Shown here: piece by piece, positions 34,301 to 44,383 of the stretch
Numbering within the stretch: the stretch's first letter is position 1
How the letters are laid out: the number at the start of each line of letters is the position of its first letter
DNA from: Euptelea pleiosperma
Lineage: Eukaryota > Streptophyta > Magnoliopsida > Ranunculales > Eupteleaceae
Direction: 5' to 3'
DNA length: 64,000 nucleotides
NCBI GenBank assembly: GCA_035048495.1
Contig: CM068545.1
Span: 37,772,225-37,836,224, forward strand
Notes under the pieces: model-generated
Database searches by the model: none
Told to the model about the DNA's origin: nothing
Seen by the model: only the letters and a program-made list of their open reading frames with translations
Position numbers and translations under genes: made by a program

Positions 34301-37300
34301 GGTTATGTCGACCTCTTTGATCCCCGTCTACATGAAAAGTATGAAGGCCCCTGGAGATCAAGCAAAAGGGAAGCAGAAAATGTCGTCTTCCGACTTGTCT
34401 TGGAACACTTGAAGGAATTGCAAATGATTCAAGTAATCGATGTCAATTACAAAGAACTTTTCCATGTATGTGAGGAAAATATACACATTCGACAACGAAT
34501 TCAAGAATTAGAGTTGGCATTAGAACCAGTAGAAGAAGAAAACTATCAAGATCAAGACGCTCTTGAAAATGAAGGTCCGGATGATTATATAGACTCTCCG
34601 GCTCACCCAATTCACAATTAAGGGCCCCATGAGGAGGGCTACAGTTTGTGCCTTTTTACGGAAGAAGAAATGGTTCATCTAATGTGGTTTTAAGAGGTGG
34701 GACCCATCGCAGAGCTATAGAGTAGGCGGGATGTCATTACGGTTGATTTCTCATGGGCTATTTCCTAGTGGTGGAATGATCTAGTAGCGTGGACAAGCAC
34801 GTGCCTCGGGCGGATAGGCTCTTGTGTTGGAATTTTCAACAACGTTGAAGTTAGCAGCAAGGAGATCCCACGGAGGGAAGGAACCGATGAGGGTCTGTAT
34901 AGATGTGAAAGGCCACTGCGATAGTTTGTGGGGCTCTAGAGGTACATGACAATGACATGACCTCTAGGGTTGTTTTGGATGAGATGGGTGACATGGTGGC
35001 ATTGTGTACAAAAGGAGGAACTTTTGTGGTGCTTTTAAGGTGACAATACAAATATCAAAATGGAACTGTTATAGTGAACACAAGGCATCCTATCAATGGT
35101 CACAATTTTAATGATGGTGAAGGGACGTTGATCGAGGGTGGTTTTATGTGAAGGGACATGTGATAAAGGGGTAGTAGGTCTTTCGTGGGGATACTACAAA
35201 AAATTTGAATCAACTTGTTAGACTGATAATTGTAAAGACAGAGACATAATGGACCCCATGACGAGTAGACAGTATGCGCCTCTTTATGGAAGAAGCATTG
35301 ACTCATCTAATGTGGTTTTAGGAGGTGGCACCTATTGCTGACCTATAGTGGAGACCAGGCGGAACGTCTTTAAGGTTGATTTCCCATGGGCTATTCCTAG
35401 TGGTGGAATGATCTATGGCATATGTGCCTCAGGCGGATAAGCTCTTTTGTTGGAATTTTCTATGATGTTTTGGTTAGCAGCAAGGAGATCCCACGGAGGG
35501 ACGGAACTGAGGAGGGGCTATTGAATGTGAAAGCCCACGGTAGCAGTACGTCTGTGGCACATGGATCTTATTGTGAGAGGTTCACTGGGAAAACTAGTTT
35601 TTGTGGTGGACTTCATAACTGTTACCCAGCACAAGCATAGCCATCGCACTATGTGTGATGGTCGTAAGAGTTAAATAATGGATACGAGATATATTGTGAA
35701 GGCTATGGGTAAGGGATTAATCAGAGCTACTCATCGATCTTTACTGTGCTATGAGATCTGCCAAAAATCAGTGAGTTCTTTATAGAACTGGGGGTTACAA
35801 TGGCAGCTGACAGTGCAGTTTGAAATTGGTGAATCTTTCAAAGGCAATTTGTGAAGGAGCTTATTTCAAGGCAAAGTTTGTCCTTGCCATGAGCTCACTA
35901 TAGAAATGGAAATAACCACAATTTGGAAGTGGCAGGAAAAGAAATTCATCTGTACAAGGTGGATGGTGATGCAAATAATACATCAATGACCCCCCTAGTG
36001 GTTGCCCACCTTGCCGTTTTGCAATAAACCAGACTTCGATCTTAGATGGGCATCAAAACTGTTAGATCTACAGATTTCATACTAACGATGCAGAGATGGA
36101 AGAGTGCGCTACTTCCCAAAGATGAGATAAGTAATTCACAACCTCTGAATGGGGGTTGTGGAGAGAGGATAGCAGAGCCAAGAAGTTCTTTAAAGAGTTA
36201 CACAAGGAGATATAAGGGAGATAGGATCCAATGCAAAACCAAGGATCACGGTGATTAGGATGACAGGGAGGAACGTGTCTGATGGATTAATTTGCTGTAC
36301 TAGTAGTTTGGATCAGCTCGACAAGTTGGAAGTGGTGGAGATTCAGTTTATATGGTCGTAATTAGTGCTAGAGGGTTCAAATTAGTAAGGCTGGGCATGC
36401 CTTTAAGTAGCGAGGATGAAAAAGCTTAGGAGCTATTTTGGAACCTGGAAAAATATGGAAGGTAATTGCATTAGGAGATCACGGTAGGAAACAGAAGCCA
36501 TCTATATCCAAGAAGCGTAAGGAGTTGAAGAAGTTGGAGTGTTACATAAGTTATGACAAAAGGAAGAAGTCAGTATTGAGGAAGAAGAAGAGAAAGAGAG
36601 AAAGCGAGAAGACTGGAAGGGGACTAATGAACCTAAATGCAAGTTCTGTCTGAGAACATTTGAGGGTTTTGCAGACCCAATCGCTGAATGGTAGTGAAGA
36701 GGATGGAAGACCACAAGGTTCAGGCAATCATATTGTAGTAAACTAAACTTGAAGATGTCAACTGGGCTGTTTCTTGAAACAGAGGAATTGTGGGTAAGTG
36801 GATTGAGAGTTCATTCCAAAAGTTGACAGAGTGGGTGTTTATTAATGATATGGGATTTGGCTGTTAATACTTTCCATGTAGTATACGTTAGACTAGTTAA
36901 CGTACTCTCTATTAGAGTTGTTCTACCTCCAATTGAGTGTGAACTTTTCTTCCAAGCTGCAAACGTTTTCTCAAATCTTTCAACAACTGAATCCCATATA
37001 CTAATAGAGCTGGCTTTATTCCCCAATGAGGGGCCCAAGTAAGAGATGGGAAAACGACCATATAAAGACAGATTACAACAGTTATCTTCAAATTAATTCT
37101 ATTCCTGAACACCACTTTGTCAATGAAGTACTCCCCTAATAGAGAAAATTTGGGCTATGGAATCCTCGTCGAAAAACTGTAAATGAGACATTGACGGCCC
37201 TCCATACGTATTTTTGAACCATCCACCAGCCCAACATCTCTACCTTCCTCGACAAATTGTTAAAAGTTGTTGCCACGATAATTAGTAAAAGAAGAAAGTG

Positions 37301-40300
37301 GATCACCTTGTCTAAGACCTTTCTAACTTGGACATAATTATGTGGGAGCACCGTTGATAAGAAGGGTGAAAGAGGGCCATGAAACACATTCCATAATCCA
37401 TTTTCTTCATCTTTTGCCAAACCCTACAATTCCCTTGAATTAATCAAGCAACCACAATTTGACATGAGCATAAGCCTACTTCCACCTTAAAGTTTGTATT
37501 CCTCAAGCTTATTATCTTGGAGTCCATCCATTCAGTAGCGATAAGCATACATCAAAATGTGCCTCTCCTTTATGAAAGCACCTTGATGAACCTTCCGAGC
37601 AAACTTTAGAGAAAACAATACTAATGGGTCTAAAATCTTTCACTTCGTCCTCCCCTTCAAGTTTTGGAATTAAGGCCATCAACATCATGTTGGACCTCAT
37701 CCCACACAACTCTATCACGGAACCCATGGAAAACCTATAAGATCTTCTTTAATGCTATGTCAGCATTCTTTATAAGATGCAATAGTGTAACTGTCACCCC
37801 GACACTTTATCCCCAATAAGTACTTTGGTAGCCTAAGAGATTTCATTTCATCAAAATCTCTTTCCAACTGCTGGGCCTTCTCCCTATCCATGGAAATAAA
37901 ATAATCTCTGACCTATAAATACAAGGAAAACATCCCTTATCCACCATTTATAGCCTATTAGCCTCTTATAGAAGTCAACAGCCTCTTTTTAATTCATCCT
38001 CAACTTCCACTACATGATCACCACTCAACGTTTTAAGCCTGTTTGCCCTCGGTCTAGTGTTATTAGCGTACATGTGAAAAACCTTGGTATTTTTATCCCC
38101 AACTTTAAGCAATTCATCCTTGATTTTTGGCACCAACTAATCTCTTCCTAGCAAACAGTTGAAAGTTCATGACTGAGATCCTCTCTCTTTATTTGCTCAT
38201 CAATAGATAACAAAGCAGATTCTTCTTTCTTGTCCAACTTCTCAATTTCTTGAATGAGCTTCTTTCTTTTCTCCCCTACGTCTCCAAACACCTCTGAATT
38301 CCTCTTTTGTTATCTCCTTCAACCTTTAAGCTTCATTTGAAAATATAAATCAGCCACCCATTAGACGGCATAGAAGTCCACCACTCTTTGACCCTTTTGA
38401 AATCGGGTCCTCCAACCACTTATTTTCAAATCTAAAAGATGAGGGATGGCTTTTTGGCTCCCCACAACTCAAAAATATAGGTCTATGATCCCACGCGGTT
38501 TTGGTAAAGCTTCTTAAACAGTTGAGCTGCCCTTGGGAAGTGAAATTCCCAATCTGTTGAAAATTTGAAATCAAGAACCTGTCCAGCCTGTACAACATGG
38601 GGTTAACCTGATTGTTTGGCTAAGTAATTAAAAACCATATAGAGGTTTGTGAGTGTTCATACCACGACCTGGATTCAAAACCCGCCTTCATCCAGTAACC
38701 ACTAACGCTGACCTGCTTACCTACCGAAAAAAATAAAAAAACACCATTTAGAGGTAAGCCCATGAGATCATTTCTGTAAATGAAATCTGAGAATCATCAT
38801 AAAATAGTTGTTCTGCTTCCTCTAGAATCTAGATTTCTCATTGGCAAACTGAATAATGTTACAACAGAAGCCTCCGTCCACTTCTAACCTCCTACAACTC
38901 CTAGAAGAAAGCTGTCTTTGTCATTGTTAGGGCCTTACACGGATTATTACAACCATCTGATCATTCGAATCCTTATAAAGAAACATTCACCTTGGAAGAC
39001 CCCCATAAACAAGTCTATGCACTCAAAACATCTAACATCCCATATGACAATAATTCCCCTGGCTGTCCCAGCCGCAGCCAAATAAGTCCATTCTACCCAT
39101 CTGCAGCCCCATAAATCAGCAATTACCAAGTCCTCCACCTTGGCCAATTTCAACTCTTGCATGATCACAACCTCCAACGTATAATCCACTATGCTTTTGC
39201 CACCGCGCTTAAACACTGATTTCGCTGTCCCCTAACTTTCCATGAGAGATTCTCCACCCCCACAAACTATCAGCTTACTCACACAGTCTCCATTCTAAAT
39301 TCTTCAGATCTTATCGACTTTATTTTTCATCCTTACGTTTTGGTTCAGAACCGCCTTAGTCATTTTGCAATAGTTGGGAGAAAAAGGAGAGAATCTTGGG
39401 TAGATCTTGGGAGCCTTTCTTGAAATCTTATCACCCTCTTTCTACGTTATCTCGTGAATCAATCGAACTGCCTGCCCATTTTTAAGTGTTTTCTGGTCAA
39501 AGAAGAACAGTTAAAGATGCAGAATTCACAAATAGTATCGAACATAATCATCTCTCTAAATGCATGCATAACATTTTTTTTTCTCTATAGATTTTTTAAA
39601 TTTTAGGATTAGAAGTAATTGAGACCAAAATGAATCATTGTCGTTTTCTTGATTTCTGATCCTATCAATATTTTTTATAAAGATCTATGTAACAAAGACT
39701 CCATTTTCCAAAGATTTTCCCATGTTAGACACCGTGCTGTATTATTCATGTGATAGACACACATGTCGACAAACTTTTTCAAACAAATGTAAATTTAATA
39801 ATATATTTTCTGCTATTATTTATATGTTGTTTGTATGTTTTTAATGTATATCCATTTATTAAATACATGTTTCTATATTATATACTGAACATGAACTAAA
39901 TTATTGTAGAAATATATGTCGCCAACATATGGATAAACTATATGGACATGGCAGCGCATCGGGTTTGTGGGATCAGCGTGCCTGTCACTTCGTATCAGTG
40001 TTAGACATTGATACACGTGTCCATATCTTTGTTACATTGATTAAAAGAATATATTGTTTATATTCTGACTTTGGTCATTATGTTTTTCAAATTAGGATGA
40101 CCTATCTAAAACATCACATTAATACATAGTGCACATATGGCTGGGTAGTTGTACCCAATGTTGCATTACATGGATGCGAGTGTGAATCCGACACATGTTC
40201 AGGAGTCAAATTCATTGAGCCAAATGCATACTATTTGGGCCCACTGGAGATATGATAGTAGATGTGGCACAACCATACTCGTCAGTTGATAGTAGATACC

Positions 40301-42905
40301 CATTTTCTGCTATTATTTATATGTTGTTTGTATGTTTTTAATGTACAATGGTTTGGTGCCATATCTACTATCAACTGACAAAAGAGTTCGGATTATGTCT
40401 TTATGGTGCCATATCTACTATCAACTGACAAAAGAGTTTGTATGTTTTTAATGTGTAATGGTTTGGTGCCATATCTACTATCGACTGGCAAAAGAGTTGG
40501 GATTATATGTTTTAGAGAATAATGGGATGCTACTGGAGAATTATAAATACCATTTTTCATGGTCTCACATAATCAAGGGCTGGACCAAAGAGATTTCCTG
40601 GCCAAAATTTCAATCAAATCAAATATACAAACTGTCTGAGTAGTTTATTATTTGTTGGGCCATGGCACATGAATATCCAGAATAATGCATTTGATTGAAT
40701 GGCTGGGATCTTCTGATCAAACTGAACTTTGGGCCTTGAGATCTCCTAGGTGGGGCTCTTTGGTTGGATTTTCCAGGGCAATGGCATCTATTAAACATGT
40801 ATGTAGAGACTCCATAATATTGTACTTATATTTCTTATGTAATATCCGACTTTACTCAGATGTCTTTTCACCAAATAAAGTCTAATGTCCCCTTTATTCT
40901 AAGAAGTGCAATATTTTAGGTCAACGAGGATGGTGGAGTATCCATGAAGCACACACTAACTGGCCACCAGAAACCCGTGCTGACTATTTCTTGGAGCCCC
41001 GACAGCCGCCAGCTCCTCACCTGTGGAATGGAGGAGGTTATCAGACGCTGGGACGTCATCTCTGGTCAATGCCTCCATGTTTATGAAAAAGCAGGTTTTG
41101 GTCTTATCTCCTGCGGATGGTTTCCTGATGGGAAACGGGTATTCTCCGGTGTGACTGACAAAAGCATCTGCATGTGGGATTTGGATGGGAAGGAGCTGGA
41201 ATGTTGGAAAGGGCAGCGGACACTTAAGATCTCGGACATGGCCATAACAAATGATGGGAAGCGGATTATAAGCATGTGTAGGGAAACTGCAATATTGCTG
41301 CTTGACAGGGAAGCAAAAGTTGAAAGACTTATTGAAGAAGAGCAAACGATAACTTCATTCACATTATCAAGGGACAACAAGTTCTTGCTGGTTAATCTTC
41401 TCAATCAAGAGATCCATCTGTGGAGCATAGATGGTGATCTCAAGTTCGTTGCCAAGTACAAAGGTCACAAACGCACCCGATTTGTCATTAGGTCTTGTTT
41501 TGGTGGATTCGAGCAAGCGTTCATTGCCAGTGGAAGTGAGGATTCACAGGTACGGATTTCCTTTATTGTTAGAATTAGGTATAAATTAAAGAGCAAGGAG
41601 CTGTTTGGTTGCAACAACACTATTCAAATAGTTAATTGGGTGCAAATGTGAACACCTAAAAAGGTGCAAATTTTTAGGTGTAAGTGTATTCTCAGTATAA
41701 GAAGGTTAGCTCCAGCATTTGGGTGAGCAAACGCAGGCTTGAAAGCCGGAGTGTGCAGGAGCAAACTTCAGTTTCTACGCTGGGACCCTGCACATCTTTG
41801 TTAGTTTTTTCAGTTGCAAGTGAAATGTCCACAAAGAAGGTTCACACTTGCACACCTATAGCTCTATTTGGTAATTCCCCTAAATTTAAGAATGGGCCCT
41901 TAGGGTATGTCAGTGGCATAACAGTGCATTTGTTGCACAAGGGGGTTGGTCTACCCCACCCCATCTGACAGGTTGTACCTAGAGCTCTCTTATGTGACAA
42001 CTCAACCTGATCATATGATATAACCATGTTATTTCAATTTATCATGTTTCTTTGGACTAACAGCAAATGTAAATATTCTAGAAAATATTTTATAAAATGG
42101 GTCATCACATTTATTTGATCTGGTCATCTTTCCCACAGTATATCTTCTAGGTGGAACCTGACTGCTGCTCCCATGTGGAACCGTTAATGTTTGCTTTTGC
42201 TGGCATGTCATTAGTTAACCGTCATTAAGGTGTAGCAGATGGAAACCTTGATTTTCTTTACGTTAATCTAAGAAAAACGAATCTGGAATATATACTCCAC
42301 AAATTTCCAAGTCAGGGGTCATGATATGAAGCTTTTTCTTCTCTTATATGCTTCTAATATTTATGAAGGTAATATTTAATCATTTAATCAATGGCCCATC
42401 TCTTAGAGTGGGTAGTCCTCAGTTAAGAGAAAAAAAATGTTAAGACTAGTAAACATGAATGTGATTGGTTGGATGGTCAGAATCACATCCCGACGGTGCA
42501 AATTTTTGCTTATAGCTAATCCAAGGTAGCCAAGTGATTTGACTGACCAATTTAATGAGAATGACCCACCAAAATTGGACAGTGGATGGGGAGAATGAAG
42601 GATTTGCTTAAGTAGATGTTTTCCTGTCATTCCAGCTTTCTTTCACCTGTAAAACCTGCATTTCTAAAATTCTCTCCTATTTTCAGGTTTATATATGGCA
42701 CAGAGGTACTGGCGAGCTCCTGGAGGCATTGCCTGGGCATTCTGGAGCTGTCAACTGTGTAAGCTGGAATCCAGCGGATCCCCACATGTTGGCATCAGCC
42801 AGCGATGACCGTACAATCCGTATATGGGGTATAAATCGGGTCAACCTGAAGCGCAAGGACGCTTGTAGTAATGGTGTCATCCACCTTTGCAATGGAGGAA
42901 CTTGA
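18554..42905 (+). CDS. WDR26: WD repeat-containing protein 26 homologue (GID7-like, CTLH/GID E3 ligase subunit), four coding exons
   Basis: Four exons (18554-19351, 28800-28901, 40920-41549, 42687-42905) all join in phase 0 with GT/AG borders and encode 582 residues, close to the length I recall for the Arabidopsis homologue. Residues 9-17 (PPSKRIKVP) form a possible nuclear signal. A LisH motif lies at about 65-97 ([14 protein letters not shown]), and CTLH follows at about 98-158. From residue 267 on, exons 2-4 encode a WD40 propeller with repeated WD/GH motifs (IIWE, RRWD, CMWD, HLWS, YIWH, IRIWG). In yeast and animals this family scaffolds the GID/CTLH ubiquitin ligase. The plant role is known less precisely. 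The coding exons have no stop or frameshift, although introns 1 and 2 hold about 21 kb of transposon-rich DNA. Confidence 0.93.
20007..20657 (+). pseudogene. LINE ORF1 remnant
   Basis: An acidic, Ser-rich frame ([10 protein letters not shown]... to 20387) is followed, after a stop and a frame change, by a basic region ending [13 protein letters not shown] and [11 protein letters not shown] (20439-20657). The KELNKL.S.INYD signature resembles the C-terminal end of plant L1 ORF1 proteins. Its TGA overlaps the ORF2 start as ATGA at 20654-20657, a coupling seen in plant LINEs. No CCHC knuckle is found. Confidence 0.65.
20654..24339 (+). pseudogene. LINE ORF2 (endonuclease, reverse transcriptase, C-terminal zinc-binding region), frame-disrupted
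   Basis: The ORF starts [19 protein letters not shown], the usual opening of a plant L1 apurinic-type endonuclease. Further endonuclease motifs are QETKIS, GGDFNV and SDHCPVLL (to about 21350). Reverse transcriptase motifs follow: [30 protein letters not shown] (catalytic Asp), [10 protein letters not shown] and QFADDTIFF. The C-terminal region has the plant zf-RVT pattern ([30 protein letters not shown]). The frame is broken by at least eight frameshifts or stops, for example near 20926, 21165, 21540, 21900, 22465, 22960, 23330 and 23960. The protein would nick the target and copy the LINE RNA into DNA; this copy cannot do so. Confidence 0.92.
24425..24990 (+). repeat. Imperfect tandem duplication of about 280 bp in intron 1
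   Basis: The block with gaagcttcctcttggtcc at 24435 recurs at 24711, and the similarity runs through gtccctttgaaggtttt to catatccc at 24669 and 24961. The offset grows from 276 to 292 bp because of small indels. The LINE inserted at the left border of copy one. Confidence 0.85.
25679..25712 (+). repeat. ATG/GAT trinucleotide microsatellite
   Basis: About ten units of GAT with one interruption. Confidence 0.8.
25788..26316. mobile_element. Possible MITE with imperfect terminal inverted repeats
   Basis: The left end, actaggctctgtatgg, and the reverse complement of the right end (ccattcggagccctagt) are similar. GGCTCTG(T)NTGG-type ends are common in plant DNA transposons. The interior is AT-rich and noncoding. 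A target duplication is not clear. Confidence 0.4.
26401..26574 (+). repeat. 87-bp tandem duplication
   Basis: Two nearly identical units start acagaacg at 26401 and 26488 and end atcttcca. They differ at about one to two positions, so the duplication is recent. Confidence 0.93.
26912..27237. mobile_element. MITE with long terminal inverted repeats and a 9-bp target duplication
   Basis: The ends are inverted repeats of about 60 bp (aatgac...ggggcccacatg...gagttaaggg...tttttggtgagga against its complement). Direct repeats ttcacaaat flank it at 26903-26911 and 27238-27246. A 9-bp duplication with long TIRs fits a Mutator-type nonautonomous element. A relative with the same termini is at 56260-56606. 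Confidence 0.7.
27640..28070 (-). pseudogene. Gypsy-type gag-pol protease-region fragment
   Basis: The minus-strand frames read [15 protein letters not shown], then [20 protein letters not shown] (the D-G-G active-site region of a Gypsy protease, normally DGGS..N.VS), and further on VGRTWL, the usual LGRPWL motif. Stops and frame changes intervene. No neighbouring reverse transcriptase is seen, so it is an isolated old fragment. Confidence 0.6.
28800..28901 (+). CDS. WDR26: WDR26-like exon 2 (first WD repeat)
   Basis: A 34-codon exon starts [18 protein letters not shown] after the acceptor aatggaacag and ends AIIWE at the donor gag/GTAACC (28902). This is the first blade of the propeller. 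Confidence 0.92.
30093..30606 (+). pseudogene. 5'-truncated LINE copy (ORF2 C-terminus and tail)
   Basis: A 97-codon frame reads [28 protein letters not shown] and [16 protein letters not shown], the C-terminal region typical of plant LINE ORF2. A 3' untranslated region follows with an A-rich end near 30596-30606. The rest of the element is absent, as expected for incomplete reverse transcription. The 5' border is approximate. Confidence 0.8.
32548..33667. mobile_element. Nonautonomous hAT-like element with perfect 16-bp TIRs and 8-bp target duplication
   Basis: The ends are caaggaaataaatttc and its exact inverted copy gaaatttatttccttg. Identical direct repeats tatataag lie at 32540-32547 and 33668-33675. 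An 8-bp duplication is the hAT signature. Both subterminal regions are full of GAAATATTTC and TTTCCAT motifs (for example 32575-32600, 32655-32690, 33525-33625), as expected of transposase-binding arrays. There is no ORF of transposase size. Confidence 0.85.
33685..34077 (+). repeat. Possible LTR-like segment
   Basis: The segment starts TGTTGGAATTCC and ends CCTACA. It has a promoter-like gctataaaagg near 33909 followed by A-rich leader-like sequence. No partner LTR or primer binding site is recognised, so this is tentative. Confidence 0.3.
34214..34621 (+). pseudogene. Unrecognised 135-codon frame of possible gene-fragment origin
   Basis: The frame encodes a hydrophilic protein with [17 protein letters not shown], then [18 protein letters not shown], and an acidic tail ([17 protein letters not shown]). 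The SKREAENxxxxxxLxxL pattern recalls the last helix of double-stranded-RNA-binding domains, but the rest of the fold cannot be recognised. It lies inside intron 2 among retroelement debris, and upstream frames are broken. It could be a retroelement gag or a captured gene piece. Confidence 0.3.
34622..35640 (+). repeat. Two diverged copies of a unit spaced about 626 bp, perhaps a LINE 5' untranslated region
   Basis: The block around catctaatgtggtttta (34677) recurs at 35303, with similarity through ctagtggtggaatgatct and agcaaggagatcccacgg (about 34621-34900 against 35247-35510). Intervening sequence is partly related. The two units precede LINE ORF1-like sequence, so they could be promoter monomers; this is an inference. 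Confidence 0.55.
35641..36760 (+). pseudogene. Degenerate LINE ORF1-like region
   Basis: Most of the stretch has no open frame. At 36438-36653 the sequence [20 protein letters not shown] followed by a Lys/Arg-rich tail resembles the ORF1 C-terminal signature of the LINE at 20600 (KELNKL.SNINYD). No ORF2 follows in the same orientation. The next sequence is ORF2 on the opposite strand. Confidence 0.45.
36811..39230 (-). pseudogene. Degenerate LINE ORF2, minus strand
   Basis: On the minus strand, from 39216 downwards, the fragments read [19 protein letters not shown] and [10 protein letters not shown] (endonuclease), [11 protein letters not shown] (38598), then [20 protein letters not shown] (37680, reverse transcriptase), and finally a C-terminal reverse transcriptase part with [20 protein letters not shown] (about 36990). 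The order is that of a LINE ORF2. Frameshifts and deletions are numerous, and the FADD region is not visible. A SINE-like insertion interrupts it at 38647. Confidence 0.8.
38647..38743 (+). mobile_element. Short SINE-like retroposon nested in the dead LINE
   Basis: A 97-bp insertion ends in an A-rich tail and is flanked by direct repeats ccatatagaggt (38635-38646) and ccatttagaggt (38744-38755), one mismatch. It interrupts the minus-strand LINE reading just upstream of MLYRLDRF. The piece ggattcaaaaccc resembles a polymerase III B box. Confidence 0.6.
39804..40520. repeat. Cluster of short direct and inverted repeats in intron 2
   Basis: The 40-bp stretch with ttttctgctattattt at 39806 recurs at 40304. 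The unit tggtgccatatctactatc plus aactgacaaaagagtt occurs three times (about 40355, 40406, 40466), and an inverted copy is at about 40283-40300. This looks like nested or rearranged repeat DNA. Confidence 0.75.
40920..41549 (+). CDS. WDR26: WDR26-like exon 3 (central WD repeats)
   Basis: A 210-codon exon starts [20 protein letters not shown] after the acceptor atattttag and ends ASGSEDSQ at donor cag/GTACGG (41550). It encodes about five WD-type repeats, with RRWD, CMWD and HLWS ends. There is no break. Confidence 0.93.
41550..42686 (+). other. Intron 3 of the WDR26-like gene (1.1 kb)
   Basis: It has the normal GT donor at 41550 and the acceptor cctattttcag ending at 42686. The GTGCAAAT-like and AGGTG motifs near 41640-41680 suggest an old small repeat, but no boundaries are clear. 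Confidence 0.8.
42687..42905 (+). CDS. WDR26: WDR26-like exon 4 (last WD repeats and C-terminus)
   Basis: It encodes [20 protein letters not shown], then [20 protein letters not shown] and a short tail, ending at TGA 42903-42905. Confidence 0.93.
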   Translation, partial: VYIWHRGTGELLEALPGHSGAVNCVSWNPADPHMLASASDDRTIRIWGINRVNLKRKDACSNGVIHLCNGGT

Positions 42906-43110
42906 TCAAATGGAAACATGGGAGTGGTTAGGTATTAATGTTAATTTCAAGTCCATTGTGTTTATGTAAATTCTCCTCTTATTTTTTCTTTTTAATTTAT
43001 TTTTGCCTTTTGTCTTGGCATTCATAGCAAACAAGCATGTAAATTATGCGGCTGCTATCTGCCAATAAAACGTTTACTGATGACCATTTTTATAAAATTA
43101 TCTCAATTTA
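42906..43110 (+). terminator. 3' untranslated region with polyadenylation signal
   Basis: AATAAA at 43064-43069 lies about 160 bases after the stop codon, in AT-rich sequence with T-rich elements upstream. The cleavage site is not determined. From about 43110 to 44000 no gene is seen. Confidence 0.55.
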
Positions 43111-44118
43111 TTTCACTAATGGCAGTTGCAAGGGACAACAAAGGTATTCTACCACCTTCCAAATCACCAACTTGGTAGCTTCCCATCTATGGAAACCATT
43201 AACCTTTTGCTCTGGATTCTTGTTTACGACTTCGTATTCTCTTTTCTCAAAAGCCATGAAATCAAAACCATTTTGAGTTCTCGACATTGTAACTCATCTC
43301 TCTGGCTCTTGTGCTGTGCCTTTACACCCATGGGGTTGGGATTGTGCCTGGTTTTTAGAGGGCAAGGCCTGGACTTGGTATGCTGATGCTCAGCCTAATG
43401 GACCCTTGTGTCATGTAAATGGACTTGTCTTTTTCTAAGTTAAAAAAAGTTGTGGATCCTTTTTTTTCTTCAAATTTTTGCCATTAGTTATTTAAGTATG
43501 AAAATAGCTTCAATTTTTGACCCCTTGGCATATAACCAAACTGGTTTTCTATTATGGTTGTTTCTCATTTTAATTTTTTTTTTCCAATGACTAAATTTCC
43601 AACGACTAGTTATTATAGTACTTTTCCACTCGTTTGCCCTTCGTCAAGAACTTTTTTCACTACTCTTACATCATTGTAGTTTCTATATCAAAATTTTATT
43701 TTCTCTCCCCTATTGATATTTTTAAAATAGGCATTCGTTTTACGTTCTACTACCCAATTTTTTTTTGGACACCTCTTATTTTCAATCCTTCTCTTCAATT
43801 TCTTAATGCGTACATCTATGAGCATAAGCTTATGTTGTGTTGTTAAACTCTCTTCTAAGATGACCTTATCATAGTCACAAAGTTGGGATTCGGCAATAAA
43901 TAGCACACCTTGAAAGCACACGAAAAATACTCAAGCAACCAGAGCATTACATCATCTAAGTTTAATACCACAAACTTTTCCAACTCCACCTCTACACAAT
44001 CTGAAGAGACTACATAGCAATCAAGGGTGGAGCTTCAGTTGGGACGAGGATCCATTCTTAGTCGATTAAAACGCATGTTAAAGCCAAGCGGAGGCTGGAC
44101 AATAAAGGGTGGAGCTTC

Positions 44119-44383
44119 AGAAGGAAATGGACTGTGGAGGAAGAATCCCATTCTTAGTCAGTTAAAACGCCTCCTCAAGAAGGTTGGCAACACCATCAGA
44201 TGGTAATCATGGATCCAGACATGGTCGTCTTCTGGGTTTATCACCTCAATAACCTTTTGCAAGAACTTATTCACAGACACACGCCTCCCACAGAGACCGA
44301 TCAAACCTGCTACCATGATCAGCTGAGAAAGGGAGCGTGTAATGAAAAAGAGGCCACAGATGCTGCTTGTAGAAACCATGCTA
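44119..44383 (-). pseudogene. Captured fragment of a class II trehalose-6-phosphate synthase gene
   Basis: The minus strand reads GFYKQHLWPLFHYTLP, RFDRSLWEACV, then after a 1-base shift SVNKFLQKVIEVINPEDD, HVWIHDYHLMVLPTFLRRRF, a stop, and MGFFLHSPFPS. This matches the TPS glucosyltransferase core (the VWxHDYHLM and FLHSPFPS motifs), in the class II form. Only about 88 codons are present, with a frameshift and a stop, so it cannot function. The last part is partly duplicated at about 44023-44075, offset 96 bp. Confidence 0.85.

Larger units (their letters stand above)
28902..40919 (+). other. Intron 2 of the WDR26-like gene (12.0 kb)
   Basis: It is bounded by GT at 28902 and AG at 40918-40919. 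It is filled with LINE fragments, a hAT-like element and repeats listed separately. Stretches 28980-30080, 30610-32540 and 39240-39800 have no gene. The part near 31390-31480 has short GAGGCGTAAGCCTC-like repeats. Confidence 0.85.

Noticed and set aside
40956..41404. Minus-strand ORFs opposite WDR26 exon 3
   Set aside because: Shadows of the conserved WD40 coding frame.
41598..41880. MITE in intron 3 with GAGCTGTTTGG-like ends
   Set aside because: The two similar stretches are in the same orientation, not inverted.
43046..43386. Small ORFs after the WDR26-like gene
   Set aside because: They overlap the polyadenylation region, have no domain and are unsupported.
44119..44383. Functional trehalose-6-phosphate synthase gene
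   Set aside because: Only about 88 codons are present, with a frameshift and a stop; the rest of the gene is absent.
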